A DNA stretch of 7,057 bases, from the NCBI GenBank assembly GCA_001577185.1, contig LSCM01000063.1:1-7057 (forward strand). Direction: 5' to 3'. The notes under the pieces were generated by a model. That model had not been told where the DNA came from and did no database searches. It saw nothing but the letters and a program-made list of their open reading frames with translations. This DNA comes from Cloacimonetes bacterium TCS62. Its GTDB lineage: Bacteria > Cloacimonadota > Cloacimonadia > Cloacimonadales > TCS61. The position numbers and the translations under genes are program-made. Positions 1 to 6,113 of the stretch are shown here, piece by piece; the first letter of the stretch is position 1, and every line of letters starts with the position of its first letter.

Positions 1-507
1 TGGGTCATTTTCGATGTATTTAGAAACTAAATTATTCAAATCCTCTCTTGCTCGATAAGTAAGAAAAACGGGACCAGTATTGGCATTAAGCGTTTCTACA
101 TGTTTTACTCTGTCTGCTTCCTTTTTGGCTCGGGTAAATTCGTGCTTTTTTATTACTCCATTTTGATAATCGCTAATAGATGCACCTGCGACTATTCCAA
201 TCTGATCAATATTACCCATAACAAGTCGATACAAGTAAAAACTGGGTTTGTCATCTTGGATCAATACTTTGTTTTTGATCAAATTATCAAGATTTTCTTT
301 CCCCTTCTTATAAACCGCATCATTATAGACATCAATATCTTCCGGAAGATCAATCTCCGGTTTTACTACATGCAGAAAGCTATCTGGATTTCCTTTTGCT
401 AATTTTCTTGCTTCAGCTGAATTCAAAACATCATATGGGGGAGAAGCTACTTTCTTTATTTTGTCTGAAGCAGGACGAATTCCTTTAAAAGCTTTGATTT
501 TTGCCAT
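1..507 (-). CDS. DUF1015 family protein, N-terminal part (runs off left edge)
   Basis: The minus frame is open from the ATG at 507 to base 1, giving 169 residues of a family whose members are usually about 400 aa long, so the C-terminal half or more lies outside the window. It begins MAKIKAFKGIRP and carries PPYDVL (23-28), SFLHVVKPEID (43-53), a basic IKKHEFTR stretch (119-126) followed by a DRVKH segment (132-136), and NANTGPVF (141-148). From memory these match the conserved N-terminal blocks of DUF1015. No signal peptide or membrane segment is visible, so it is probably cytosolic. The biochemical role is not established; as I recall, in Bacteroides-type genomes a member sits beside serA/serC, which would hint at serine metabolism, but nothing here tests that. 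Here it is the second gene after ileS, only 11 bp beyond its stop, and almost certainly cotranscribed with it. The family call is strong; the function is unknown. Confidence 0.88.
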   Translation of the reverse strand, partial: MAKIKAFKGIRPASDKIKKVASPPYDVLNSAEARKLAKGNPDSFLHVVKPEIDLPEDIDVYNDAVYKKGKENLDNLIKNKVLIQDDKPSFYLYRLVMGNIDQIGIVAGASISDYQNGVIKKHEFTRAKKEADRVKHVETLNANTGPVFLTYRAREDLNNLVSKYIENDP

Positions 508-521
508 GATTATAACTCCTA
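508..521 (-). promoter_or_regulatory. Ribosome binding site of the DUF1015 gene overlapping the ileS stop codon
   Basis: Read on the minus strand, the sequence is TAGGAG followed by eight bases and then ATG. The TAG is the ileS stop codon itself and also forms the 5' part of the SD sequence. A ribosome terminating on ileS therefore sits on the start region of the next gene, which suggests translational coupling. It also supports the ATG at 507 as the true start. Confidence 0.75.
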
Positions 522-3500
522 TTTAACTTTTTCAACTGTTATATAAACCTCATTTCCATTAATATCCCATTTTATCATATCTTCATGAGAATCATCGCAG
601 CAATGGAAAGTTTCTGAGAGGGTTTCTTCTTTGATGTAATCCACAAAATTGCTAAATATTTTCTGGATTTTTTTGTTACCTGTGTAAAATACTTTAACAC
701 GATCCATAATTTTCATATCTTTATCTTTTCTGGTATTCTGAATCTTATTGACTAATTCTCTTGCAAGACCTTCATCAATGAGTTTATCGGTCATTTTAAT
801 ATCAAGAACAACAAATAGTTCTTCACTTGCAGATTCAAAGACAAAATCTTTCTTATTTTTGATAGATATGATCAGATCTTCTTCAGTTAGATGAAATGTG
901 CTACCTTTAACTTCTAGGTAGTATTCTTTTCCCTGATGAAGTGTGTCAACTATATGATTCGCATCTAGTGTTTTTAATGTTTCATTAATAAGTTTTATGT
1001 TTTTACCAAATTTTGGTCCCATAACCTTAAAATTTGGTTTAAATTCATAAGTTATGAAATTATCTTTATCTTTGATATAATTAATTTCTTTAACATTGAT
1101 CTCTTCAATTATCAAATCTTCCATGCGTTCAACAGCAACTTTGTATTTTTCCGGTATGTACAAAGTAGATAAGGTTTGTCTTACTTTTATCTGGCAAGTA
1201 TTTCGAGCTGCTCTACCAAGTGATACTAATTTGATTACAGTGTCCATTTCCTCTTCCAATTTTGGATAAATTAATTTATCACTGGGCTCTGGGTAATTCT
1301 CCAGGTGAACGCTTTCCTTGTTAGTAAGATTAGTAAAGATCTCTTCTGCGAGATAAGGTGCAAAAGGAGCCATTAACTTACAGATTTCAGTTAGTACATG
1401 ATTCAAAGTGAGATAAGCTTCTTTCTTACTTTTAGATAGTTCAAGTTCCCAAAATCGCCTTCTACTTCGGCGCACATACCAGTTACTTAAATCATCTACG
1501 ATAAATTCTTGAATTGCACGAACACTTTTTGTGAAATTATAATTTTCATTATTTTCCAAAACTATTTTTTGCATATTATTCAATTTGGAAATGATCCATT
1601 TATCGATCTCAATGTTTTTATGAGCGTTAAATTTATGATCATTAGCATTAAAATCATCGATATTTGCATAAGTAACATAAAATGAATAAACATTTTTTAA
1701 AGTACCAAAAAATTTGTTTACGATCTCGATCACACCCTGTTCATCAAATTTTGTGGGAACCCAGGGTGGACTTGCGGCAAGTAAATACCAACGAATTGCA
1801 TCAGCACCGAATTTTTTCATCAACTCCATTGGATCAACGGTATTTCCTTTACTTTTACTCATCTTTTGACCATCTTTATCCAAGATCAGATCGTTTACAA
1901 GAACATTTTTATAAGATGGTTTCCCGGTGAACATTGTGGAGATGGCTAAGAGAGAGTAAAACCATCCTCTAGTTTGATCTATTCCTTCACTAATAAATTC
2001 TGCTGGGAATAATTCATCAAAGAATCTTTCTTTATTCTCAAAAGGATAGTGCCATTGTGCAAAAGGCATTGCTCCACTATCGAACCAACAATCTATAACT
2101 TCTGGTGTTCTTTTCATTTTACCACCGCATTCACAAGTGAACACAATCTCATCAACATATGGTCTATGTAATTCTATATCCTCAGGAATCTCAGATCCAT
2201 CAGACATTTTTGCATTTTCTCGAAGTTCATTAATTGAACCTGTACTTTTCAATTTTCCACAATCTTGACATATCCAAATATTTAAAGGAGTACCCCAGAA
2301 ACGATCTCGAGAAATTGCCCAATCGATATTATTTTCTAACCATTCACCAAAACGCTTTTCTCCAACAAAGTCAGGATACCAATTGATTTTCTTATTGTTG
2401 GCAATCATTTGCTTTTTATATTGACTCGTTTTAATGTACCAACTTGAGCGAGCATAATATATGAGTGGACTATCACATCGCCAACAGAATGGATATGTAT
2501 GTACGATCTGTTTCCTTTTATACAATAAACCTCTATCTTTAAGGTTCCTAATTATACCTTTATCGGCATCTTTTACAAATTTACCAGCCCAATCTGTGAT
2601 ATCTTCAGTAAATTCACCCTTGCTGTTCACAGGTTGAATAATTGGAAGATCATAATTTTTCCCCAGATCATAATCTTCTTGACCAAAAGCCGGAGCAGTA
2701 TGAACAACTCCAGTACCTTCATCCATCGTAACGTAGTCAGCTAAACCTACAAAAAATGCTTTCTTCTCTACTTTGATAAAAGGGAATAACTGGTCGTATT
2801 CTAAATTTTCCAGGTCAATTCCTAGATAATTCTCGATAAGTTCATAATCTTCTTCAATAATACTAAGACGAGCTTTTGCTAATATAAAGTATTCATCTGC
2901 AATTTTGATCTTTACATATTCTGCATCCGGATGCACAACCAGAGCAACATTAGAGATCAAAGTCCATGGAGTTGTCGTCCATGCCAAAAGAAATGTATTT
3001 TCTTTATCTTTTACCTTAAACTTGATGAAAATGGAAGGATCTTCGGTTTCTTCATAACCTTGGGCTACTTCGTGGCTTGAAAGTGGAGTACCACAACTAG
3101 GGCAATAAGGCACTATTTTATGGCCTTTGTAGATCAAGTCTTTCTTAAAAAAATCATTTAGGATCCACCAGACTGTTTCAATATAATCATTTTGTAAAGT
3201 GATGTAAGGATTATCCAGATCGATCCAATATCCCATCTCTTTTGTCATCTCACGCCATTCTTTTTCATAAGAGAATACTGAAGTTCTACACTTTTTGTTA
3301 AATTTTTCTAACCCATAATCTTCAACTTCTTTTTTATCTTTTAAACCTAGTTGTTTTTCCACTTCAATTTCAACAGGAAGTCCGTGAGTATCCCAACCGG
3401 CTTTACGCTTCACTTGATATCCTTTCATCGTTTTATATCGACAAACAGAATCTTTTAGTGTTCGTGCAATAACATGATGAATACCGGGCATCCCATTTGC

Positions 3501-3647
3501 AGTTGGTGGACCTTCAAAAAAAACAAAATTCTCTGCTTTTTCTCTAATATCTTCACTTTTTTTTGCAATATTATTATTTTGCCAATATGCTCTAATACGC
3601 TTCTCAAGTTTCTCAGTTTTTTCTCTAGTATTAACTTTTTTATACAT
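519..3647 (-). CDS. ileS: Isoleucyl-tRNA synthetase, type-2-like, with GIHH signature motif
   Basis: This cytosolic class I synthetase joins isoleucine to tRNA-Ile using ATP. At 1042 aa it is full length. The catalytic core starts with FFEGPPTANG (43-52). The ATP-binding signature, normally HxGH, reads GIHH at 55-58. KRKAGWDTHGLP (80-91) follows, and KMSKS is intact at 595-599. The CP1 editing domain shows the Thr-rich AWTTTPWT (222-229) and GTGVVHTAPAFGQEDY (311-326), so proofreading of misactivated valine should be retained. Cysteine pairs at 182/185, 388/391, 460/463 and 505/507 could bind zinc. The anticodon-binding helical domain contains NWYVRRSRRRFW (722-733) and LMAPFAPYLAEEIF (758-771). 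The C-terminal 240 or so residues resemble the extension of eukaryote-like (type 2) IleRS. The start fits the family N-terminus and has AGAGG four bases upstream. No T-box leader is visible in the 231 bp upstream. It leads an operon with the DUF1015 gene. Confidence 0.98.
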   Translation of the reverse strand: MYKKVNTREKTEKLEKRIRAYWQNNNIAKKSEDIREKAENFVFFEGPPTANGMPGIHHVIARTLKDSVCRYKTMKGYQVKRKAGWDTHGLPVEIEVEKQLGLKDKKEVEDYGLEKFNKKCRTSVFSYEKEWREMTKEMGYWIDLDNPYITLQNDYIETVWWILNDFFKKDLIYKGHKIVPYCPSCGTPLSSHEVAQGYEETEDPSIFIKFKVKDKENTFLLAWTTTPWTLISNVALVVHPDAEYVKIKIADEYFILAKARLSIIEEDYELIENYLGIDLENLEYDQLFPFIKVEKKAFFVGLADYVTMDEGTGVVHTAPAFGQEDYDLGKNYDLPIIQPVNSKGEFTEDITDWAGKFVKDADKGIIRNLKDRGLLYKRKQIVHTYPFCWRCDSPLIYYARSSWYIKTSQYKKQMIANNKKINWYPDFVGEKRFGEWLENNIDWAISRDRFWGTPLNIWICQDCGKLKSTGSINELRENAKMSDGSEIPEDIELHRPYVDEIVFTCECGGKMKRTPEVIDCWFDSGAMPFAQWHYPFENKERFFDELFPAEFISEGIDQTRGWFYSLLAISTMFTGKPSYKNVLVNDLILDKDGQKMSKSKGNTVDPMELMKKFGADAIRWYLLAASPPWVPTKFDEQGVIEIVNKFFGTLKNVYSFYVTYANIDDFNANDHKFNAHKNIEIDKWIISKLNNMQKIVLENNENYNFTKSVRAIQEFIVDDLSNWYVRRSRRRFWELELSKSKKEAYLTLNHVLTEICKLMAPFAPYLAEEIFTNLTNKESVHLENYPEPSDKLIYPKLEEEMDTVIKLVSLGRAARNTCQIKVRQTLSTLYIPEKYKVAVERMEDLIIEEINVKEINYIKDKDNFITYEFKPNFKVMGPKFGKNIKLINETLKTLDANHIVDTLHQGKEYYLEVKGSTFHLTEEDLIISIKNKKDFVFESASEELFVVLDIKMTDKLIDEGLARELVNKIQNTRKDKDMKIMDRVKVFYTGNKKIQKIFSNFVDYIKEETLSETFHCCDDSHEDMIKWDINGNEVYITVEKVK

Positions 3648-3878
3648 ACAACCTCTAAATGATATATTTCTATTATTTAGTCAGAATTATTTTATCCAAA
3701 CTTTATTTTTCTATAATTATGTCAACCACAATTGATTAAATAAGCATGCTCGGGAGTAAGGTTATTATTTGAATATGGCTGAAAATATTAGATCTTAGAA
3801 TATTGATTTTTTATCTAATTCTTTAAAATTCTTGACGAATAATTTCGACCCATAATTCGAAACTACAAGGATGTAATA
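3648..3878. promoter_or_regulatory. Divergent intergenic region holding the promoters of ileS and the HAD-IIB gene
   Basis: This very AT-rich stretch lies between two divergent genes, so it must carry both promoters unless either gene is read from further away. On the minus strand a perfect TTGACA (3725-3720) lies 72 bp before the ileS start, but no good -10 box stands 16-18 bp after it. On the plus strand TTGACG (3832-3837) has a CATAAT (3851-3856) only 13 bp away, which is too close for a standard pair. A 6-bp inverted repeat, TTTCGA/TCGAAA with an 8-base gap (3843-3862), lies just upstream of the HAD ribosome site and could be an operator or a leader hairpin. An AGCATGCT palindrome is at 3743-3750. 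I see no specifier hairpin or T-box core, so control of ileS by a T-box is unlikely. Individual promoter elements are not secure. Confidence 0.4.
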
Positions 3879-4688
3879 ATGATCAAAATATTTTTTTCAG
3901 ATTTAGACAGAACTTTATTAACAAATAAAGGAACTATTTCTCAAGTTAATTTAAACGCTATGAGACAATTAACTGATCGTGGTATAAAGCTCGTCATTGC
4001 TACAGGTCGAAATATACTATCTGCAAAGAAAATATTTTCCAAAAAACACAATGTGGATTTCTTAATGTTCTCTTCAGGAGCTGGAGTTATTGATTGGTTA
4101 AATAGCGAACTAATTTATGAGAATTACTTAAGCGAAGAGGAGACTTCCAGAGTCATTGAAATTCTTAAAAAGCATGAAGTTGATTTTATGGTTCATGATC
4201 TCATTCCCCAAAACCACAAGTTTCTTTATTGGGTTTACCATTCACTTCCAGATTTTAAAAGAAGAATTGCCTTATATGAAAAGTATGCGGAACCATTAAG
4301 TTTGGAACAACCTCCCAGAAAGGCCACACAATTATTGGCGATACTATCATTTGAAGAGCAAGAAAAATTTAAAAGAATAAAGGATCAACTAGATTTTGTA
4401 AAAGTTATTTTTACAACTTCCCCCTTAGATCATAAGTCAATTTGGTTAGAAGTTTTTCCCAAAAAAGTATCGAAAGGGTATACTGCACAATGGTTATGCA
4501 CCAAACTGAAGATCGGTATTGAACAAGTTGCATGCTTAGGTAACGATTTTAATGACCTTGATATGCTAAATTGGTCAAAAAACAGCTATGTTGTGAATAA
4601 TGCTCCAAAAGATTTGAAGCGAAAATTTAATATTGTCGCTTCTAATGAAGAAAATGGATTTGCTGAAGTTGTACAAAGAATATTGTAG
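3879..4688 (+). CDS. Cof-type HAD-IIB family hydrolase (sugar-phosphate phosphatase-like)
   Basis: The 269-residue protein is the usual length for Cof/YbiV-type HAD-IIB phosphatases, which remove phosphate from sugar phosphates and similar cytosolic metabolites. All four HAD motifs are visible. Motif I is DLDRT, with nucleophile Asp8 and acid Asp10. Motif II is ATGR (Thr42). The motif III lysine is Lys199 in SKGYT. Motif IV is GNDFND (221-226). The C2-type cap lies between motifs II and III (about residues 75-190), which defines subclass IIB. Motif IV has Asn where many relatives have the first Asp of GDxxND; I believe GNDYND-type versions occur in some HAD-IIB groups, so activity is probably retained. 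The ATG start is supported by AAGGA seven bases upstream (3867-3871). It stands alone on the plus strand, divergent from ileS and facing tRNA-Phe. The substrate cannot be told from sequence. Confidence 0.92.
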   Translation: MIKIFFSDLDRTLLTNKGTISQVNLNAMRQLTDRGIKLVIATGRNILSAKKIFSKKHNVDFLMFSSGAGVIDWLNSELIYENYLSEEETSRVIEILKKHEVDFMVHDLIPQNHKFLYWVYHSLPDFKRRIALYEKYAEPLSLEQPPRKATQLLAILSFEEQEKFKRIKDQLDFVKVIFTTSPLDHKSIWLEVFPKKVSKGYTAQWLCTKLKIGIEQVACLGNDFNDLDMLNWSKNSYVVNNAPKDLKRKFNIVASNEENGFAEVVQRIL

Positions 4689-4735
4689 ATCTTACTAACA
4701 TCTTCACTTATCTGTAACCTATTGTAATCGATTAT

Positions 4736-4798
4736 AGCAGTTATTTCAGGTTAAATTTCACAGAAATCTTCTAGCTTCACTTAACTGAACCTTCTGCT
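4736..4798. repeat. Imperfect inverted repeat with a nested hairpin downstream of the HAD-IIB gene
   Basis: The arms pair in two blocks: AGCAG (4736-4740) with CTGCT (4794-4798), and TCAGGTTAA (4746-4754) with TTAACTGA (4781-4788), the latter with one bulged base. Between them a small hairpin forms from ATTTC (4755-4759), an ACA loop and GAAAT (4763-4767). The element begins 47 bp after the HAD-IIB stop codon. It lacks the T-tract of an intrinsic terminator. It could be an mRNA 3'-end structure, a small structured RNA, or chance pairing in AT-rich DNA. Confidence 0.35.
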
Positions 4799-5010
4799 GT
4801 TAACCGTCACCCATAATGTAAAAAGTATATCTAAAATTATATTGGATTTACTAGTAGTATTCAAGCAGAAGTATTCTTATATTTTTGAAAAGTGTGAAAA
4901 TAATTTTTAAATAATTCATCTACAATTATAGAACTGAATGGTCTTTTTCTCTTTGAAATCCCATGAAACCAATTTTTCCCATCTTTAATCTTCTAATAAT
5001 TTACATAGTT

Positions 5011-5017
5011 AAAAAAA
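5011..5017 (-). terminator. T-tract directly after tRNA-Phe
   Basis: Seven consecutive T residues on the minus strand follow the encoded CCA without a gap. There is no separate hairpin, but the tRNA acceptor and T stems could serve as the upstream structure. It is a plausible weak transcription end point, not a classical terminator. Confidence 0.35.
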
Positions 5018-5093
5018 TGGTGGCAGGACCCAGACTTGAACTGGGGACACAAGGCTTTTCAGGCCTCTGCTCTACCGACTGAGCTATCCCGCC
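5018..5093 (-). tRNA. tRNA-Phe, anticodon GAA, CCA encoded
   Basis: The minus strand folds into a complete 76-nt cloverleaf. The acceptor stem GGCGGGA pairs with TCCTGCC (one G-U), followed by discriminator A and an encoded CCA. The D arm is GCTC/GAGC with loop AGTCGGTA. The anticodon stem is GAGGC/GCCTT (one G-U) around loop CTGAAAA, placing anticodon GAA at 5060-5058 and reading the Phe codons UUU and UUC. A five-base variable loop and a perfect CCCAG/CTGGG T arm with TTCAAGT complete it. It is the last element of the minus-strand block, 149 bp after the HAD-IA stop, and probably has its own promoter. No other tRNA lies within the window. Confidence 0.97.
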
Positions 5094-5134
5094 ACACTTT
5101 GGGAACTTTTCAAAAAATATGGTTTAAGTGTCAA
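5094..5134 (-). promoter_or_regulatory. Possible promoter of tRNA-Phe
   Basis: A perfect TTGACA (minus strand, 5134-5129) lies 36 bp before the mature tRNA 5' end, a suitable place for a -35 box. The expected -10 position has only GAAAAG; the nearest AT-rich candidate, CATATT (5121-5116), is too close. The -35 is therefore suggestive and the -10 is unresolved. Confidence 0.28.
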
Positions 5135-5226
5135 GTGAAATTAGCTAAAAGGCGGAACCTGTGAAATTGTTCGTGTTCTTTTATTATAAAATTTTGCCTT
5201 GCATATCTTTACTGATTGCTGAATAG

Positions 5227-5244
5227 AGTTAGTTTCAGCTAACT
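5227..5244 (-). other. Small hairpin overlapping the stop codon of the HAD-IA gene
   Basis: AGTTAG and CTAACT form a perfect 6-bp stem around a 6-base loop, and the stem includes part of the TAG stop codon (5245-5243). No T-tract follows, so it is at most an mRNA 3'-end structure. At this AT content it may also be chance. Confidence 0.25.
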
Positions 5245-5899
5245 AGTTTAACACAATCTCTGAAAAATCGGAAATGATATGATCAGATTCTGTTAGATTT
5301 TGGTTACCTGAATTCGGATTTTTGTAACCGATGCACAACATATCTGCAGCCTTCGCAGCTAAAACTCCATTTTCTGAATCTTCTATAACAATACAGTTTT
5401 TTGAGTCAATATTCAGTTTAGTCGCAACTGTGACAAAAATATCCGGATCTGGTTTACCTTTTTTTACTTCTTCGCCACTTATGATAAAATCAAATTTAAG
5501 TTTGATATTTAATTTTGATAATATTAGTTCGATAATTTTTCTTGGAGTAGATGATGCTATAGCTGTCTTAATGCCATTTTGAAGACATAAATTCAAAAAA
5601 CTGATGAAATTTGTAGTAGTGTTTAATTGTTCAATTTTATTAAATTCATTAAAAACGACTTCATTGTTCATTTCGATGAGTTGATCGACTGAACGAGAAA
5701 TATTTTTTTTTTGCTTAATTGATCTCCACATTGAATCTAAACCTAATCCCACAAAATCATCATATTCCTCATTTGTAATTTGTATGTTAAGATCTTTAAA
5801 TATCTGCTGTTCAATTTCCCGATATATTGGTTCACTATCGATGATAACACCATCCATATCAAAAATAACTAACTTAGTAAAATCTTTAGATAAAATCAT
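5243..5899 (-). CDS. HAD-IA family phosphatase (beta-phosphoglucomutase-like fold)
   Basis: The 218-residue cytosolic protein belongs to the HAD-IA group that includes beta-phosphoglucomutase and several sugar-phosphate phosphatases. Motif I is FDMDGVIIDSEP, with nucleophile Asp14 and acid Asp16. The cap is helical and inserted early (about residues 25-90), as in C1-cap enzymes. Motif II is ASSTPRK (Ser116), the motif III lysine is Lys149 in KKGKPDPDIF, and motif IV is VIEDSENGVLAA (Glu173, Asp174). The His that follows motif I in true mutases is absent (SEPIYRE), which favours a phosphatase. The frame is also open to a GTG at 5920, but those seven residues come from the tail of the GGDEF remnant in another frame, so I prefer the ATG at 5899. 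The nearest SD, GGAGG (5918-5914), is 14 bases from that ATG, longer than usual. It lies between the GGDEF remnant and tRNA-Phe. The substrate is unknown. Confidence 0.9.
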   Translation of the reverse strand: MILSKDFTKLVIFDMDGVIIDSEPIYREIEQQIFKDLNIQITNEEYDDFVGLGLDSMWRSIKQKKNISRSVDQLIEMNNEVVFNEFNKIEQLNTTTNFISFLNLCLQNGIKTAIASSTPRKIIELILSKLNIKLKFDFIISGEEVKKGKPDPDIFVTVATKLNIDSKNCIVIEDSENGVLAAKAADMLCIGYKNPNSGNQNLTESDHIISDFSEIVLN

Positions 5900-6113
5900 T
5901 AGTAGATATACAACCTCCACCCTTCCTAATGCTCAATTTCTTGTATTCTTTAGCTCGATTGATTAATTTAGTCATAGTATCATCTTCTTTTAAGATCGTA
6001 TAACCTACTGCTATAGATAGTTGTAAGTCTTCATCACCCATATCTAAAGACATATCATCGAATAATTTTACTAGTCTCTCTGCTAATTTTTTGGTTTCAT
6101 AACTAATAACTTT
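5886..6113 (-). pseudogene. C-terminal remnant of a GGDEF (diguanylate cyclase) domain
   Basis: Between the isomerase and the HAD-IA gene a third frame stays open for 75 codons and reads like the end of a GGDEF domain. It has a helix (ETKKLAERLVKLF), the strand LQLSIAVGYTIL where the family has a pattern like LTISIGVA, then KEDDTMTKLINRAKEY in place of the usual LLKRADEALY, and ends KGGGCISTNDFI. The GGDEF catalytic motif and the first half of the domain are missing: a TAA at 6116-6114 closes the frame and the isomerase gene occupies the DNA upstream. There is no start codon before Met21 and no ribosome site near it. The degraded ADEALY equivalent also looks decayed. I infer a deletion relic of a cyclase that would have made cyclic di-GMP. 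Its 3' end overlaps the HAD-IA start by 14 bases. A short expressed protein is possible but unlikely. Confidence 0.6.

Larger units (their letters stand above)
4689..5017. other. 329-bp gene-free gap between convergent units
   Basis: All frames on both strands are broken by frequent stops; the longest ATG-started frame I found is 18 codons without a ribosome site. The region receives transcription from the HAD-IIB gene on the left and tRNA-Phe on the right, so it should hold two termination zones. On the right, seven T residues (minus strand, 5017-5011) directly follow the tRNA CCA end. On the left, no GC-rich hairpin with a T-tract follows the HAD-IIB stop; the only structure is the imperfect inverted repeat at 4736-4798. 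A 7-bp direct repeat, AGTATTC, occurs around 4856-4876. Nothing else is recognised. Confidence 0.6.

Noticed and set aside
100..402. Plus-strand open frame of 100 codons
   Set aside because: It lies antisense to the well-supported DUF1015 gene, its product looks like no known family, and it has no ribosome site.
1682..1930. Plus-strand open frame inside ileS
   Set aside because: It is fully antisense to the conserved IleRS core, including the KMSKS region, and its translation shows no domain pattern; a shadow frame.
3648..3878. T-box or other riboswitch leader for ileS
   Set aside because: I found no T-box core sequence, no Ile specifier hairpin and no terminator stem between the ileS start and the divergent gene.
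4736..4798. Intrinsic terminator of the HAD-IIB gene
   Set aside because: The stem is interrupted and AT-rich, and neither strand has a T-tract directly after it.
4926..4982. 18-codon minus-strand frame starting at an ATG
   Set aside because: It is too short, lacks a ribosome site and has no recognisable pattern.
5018..5093. tRNA-Phe as an integration site for a mobile element
   Set aside because: No integrase gene, phage gene or repeat of the tRNA 3' end is present in the flanking sequence of this window.
5331..5582. Plus-strand open frame opposite the HAD-IA gene
   Set aside because: It mirrors conserved HAD motifs on the other strand and has no support of its own.
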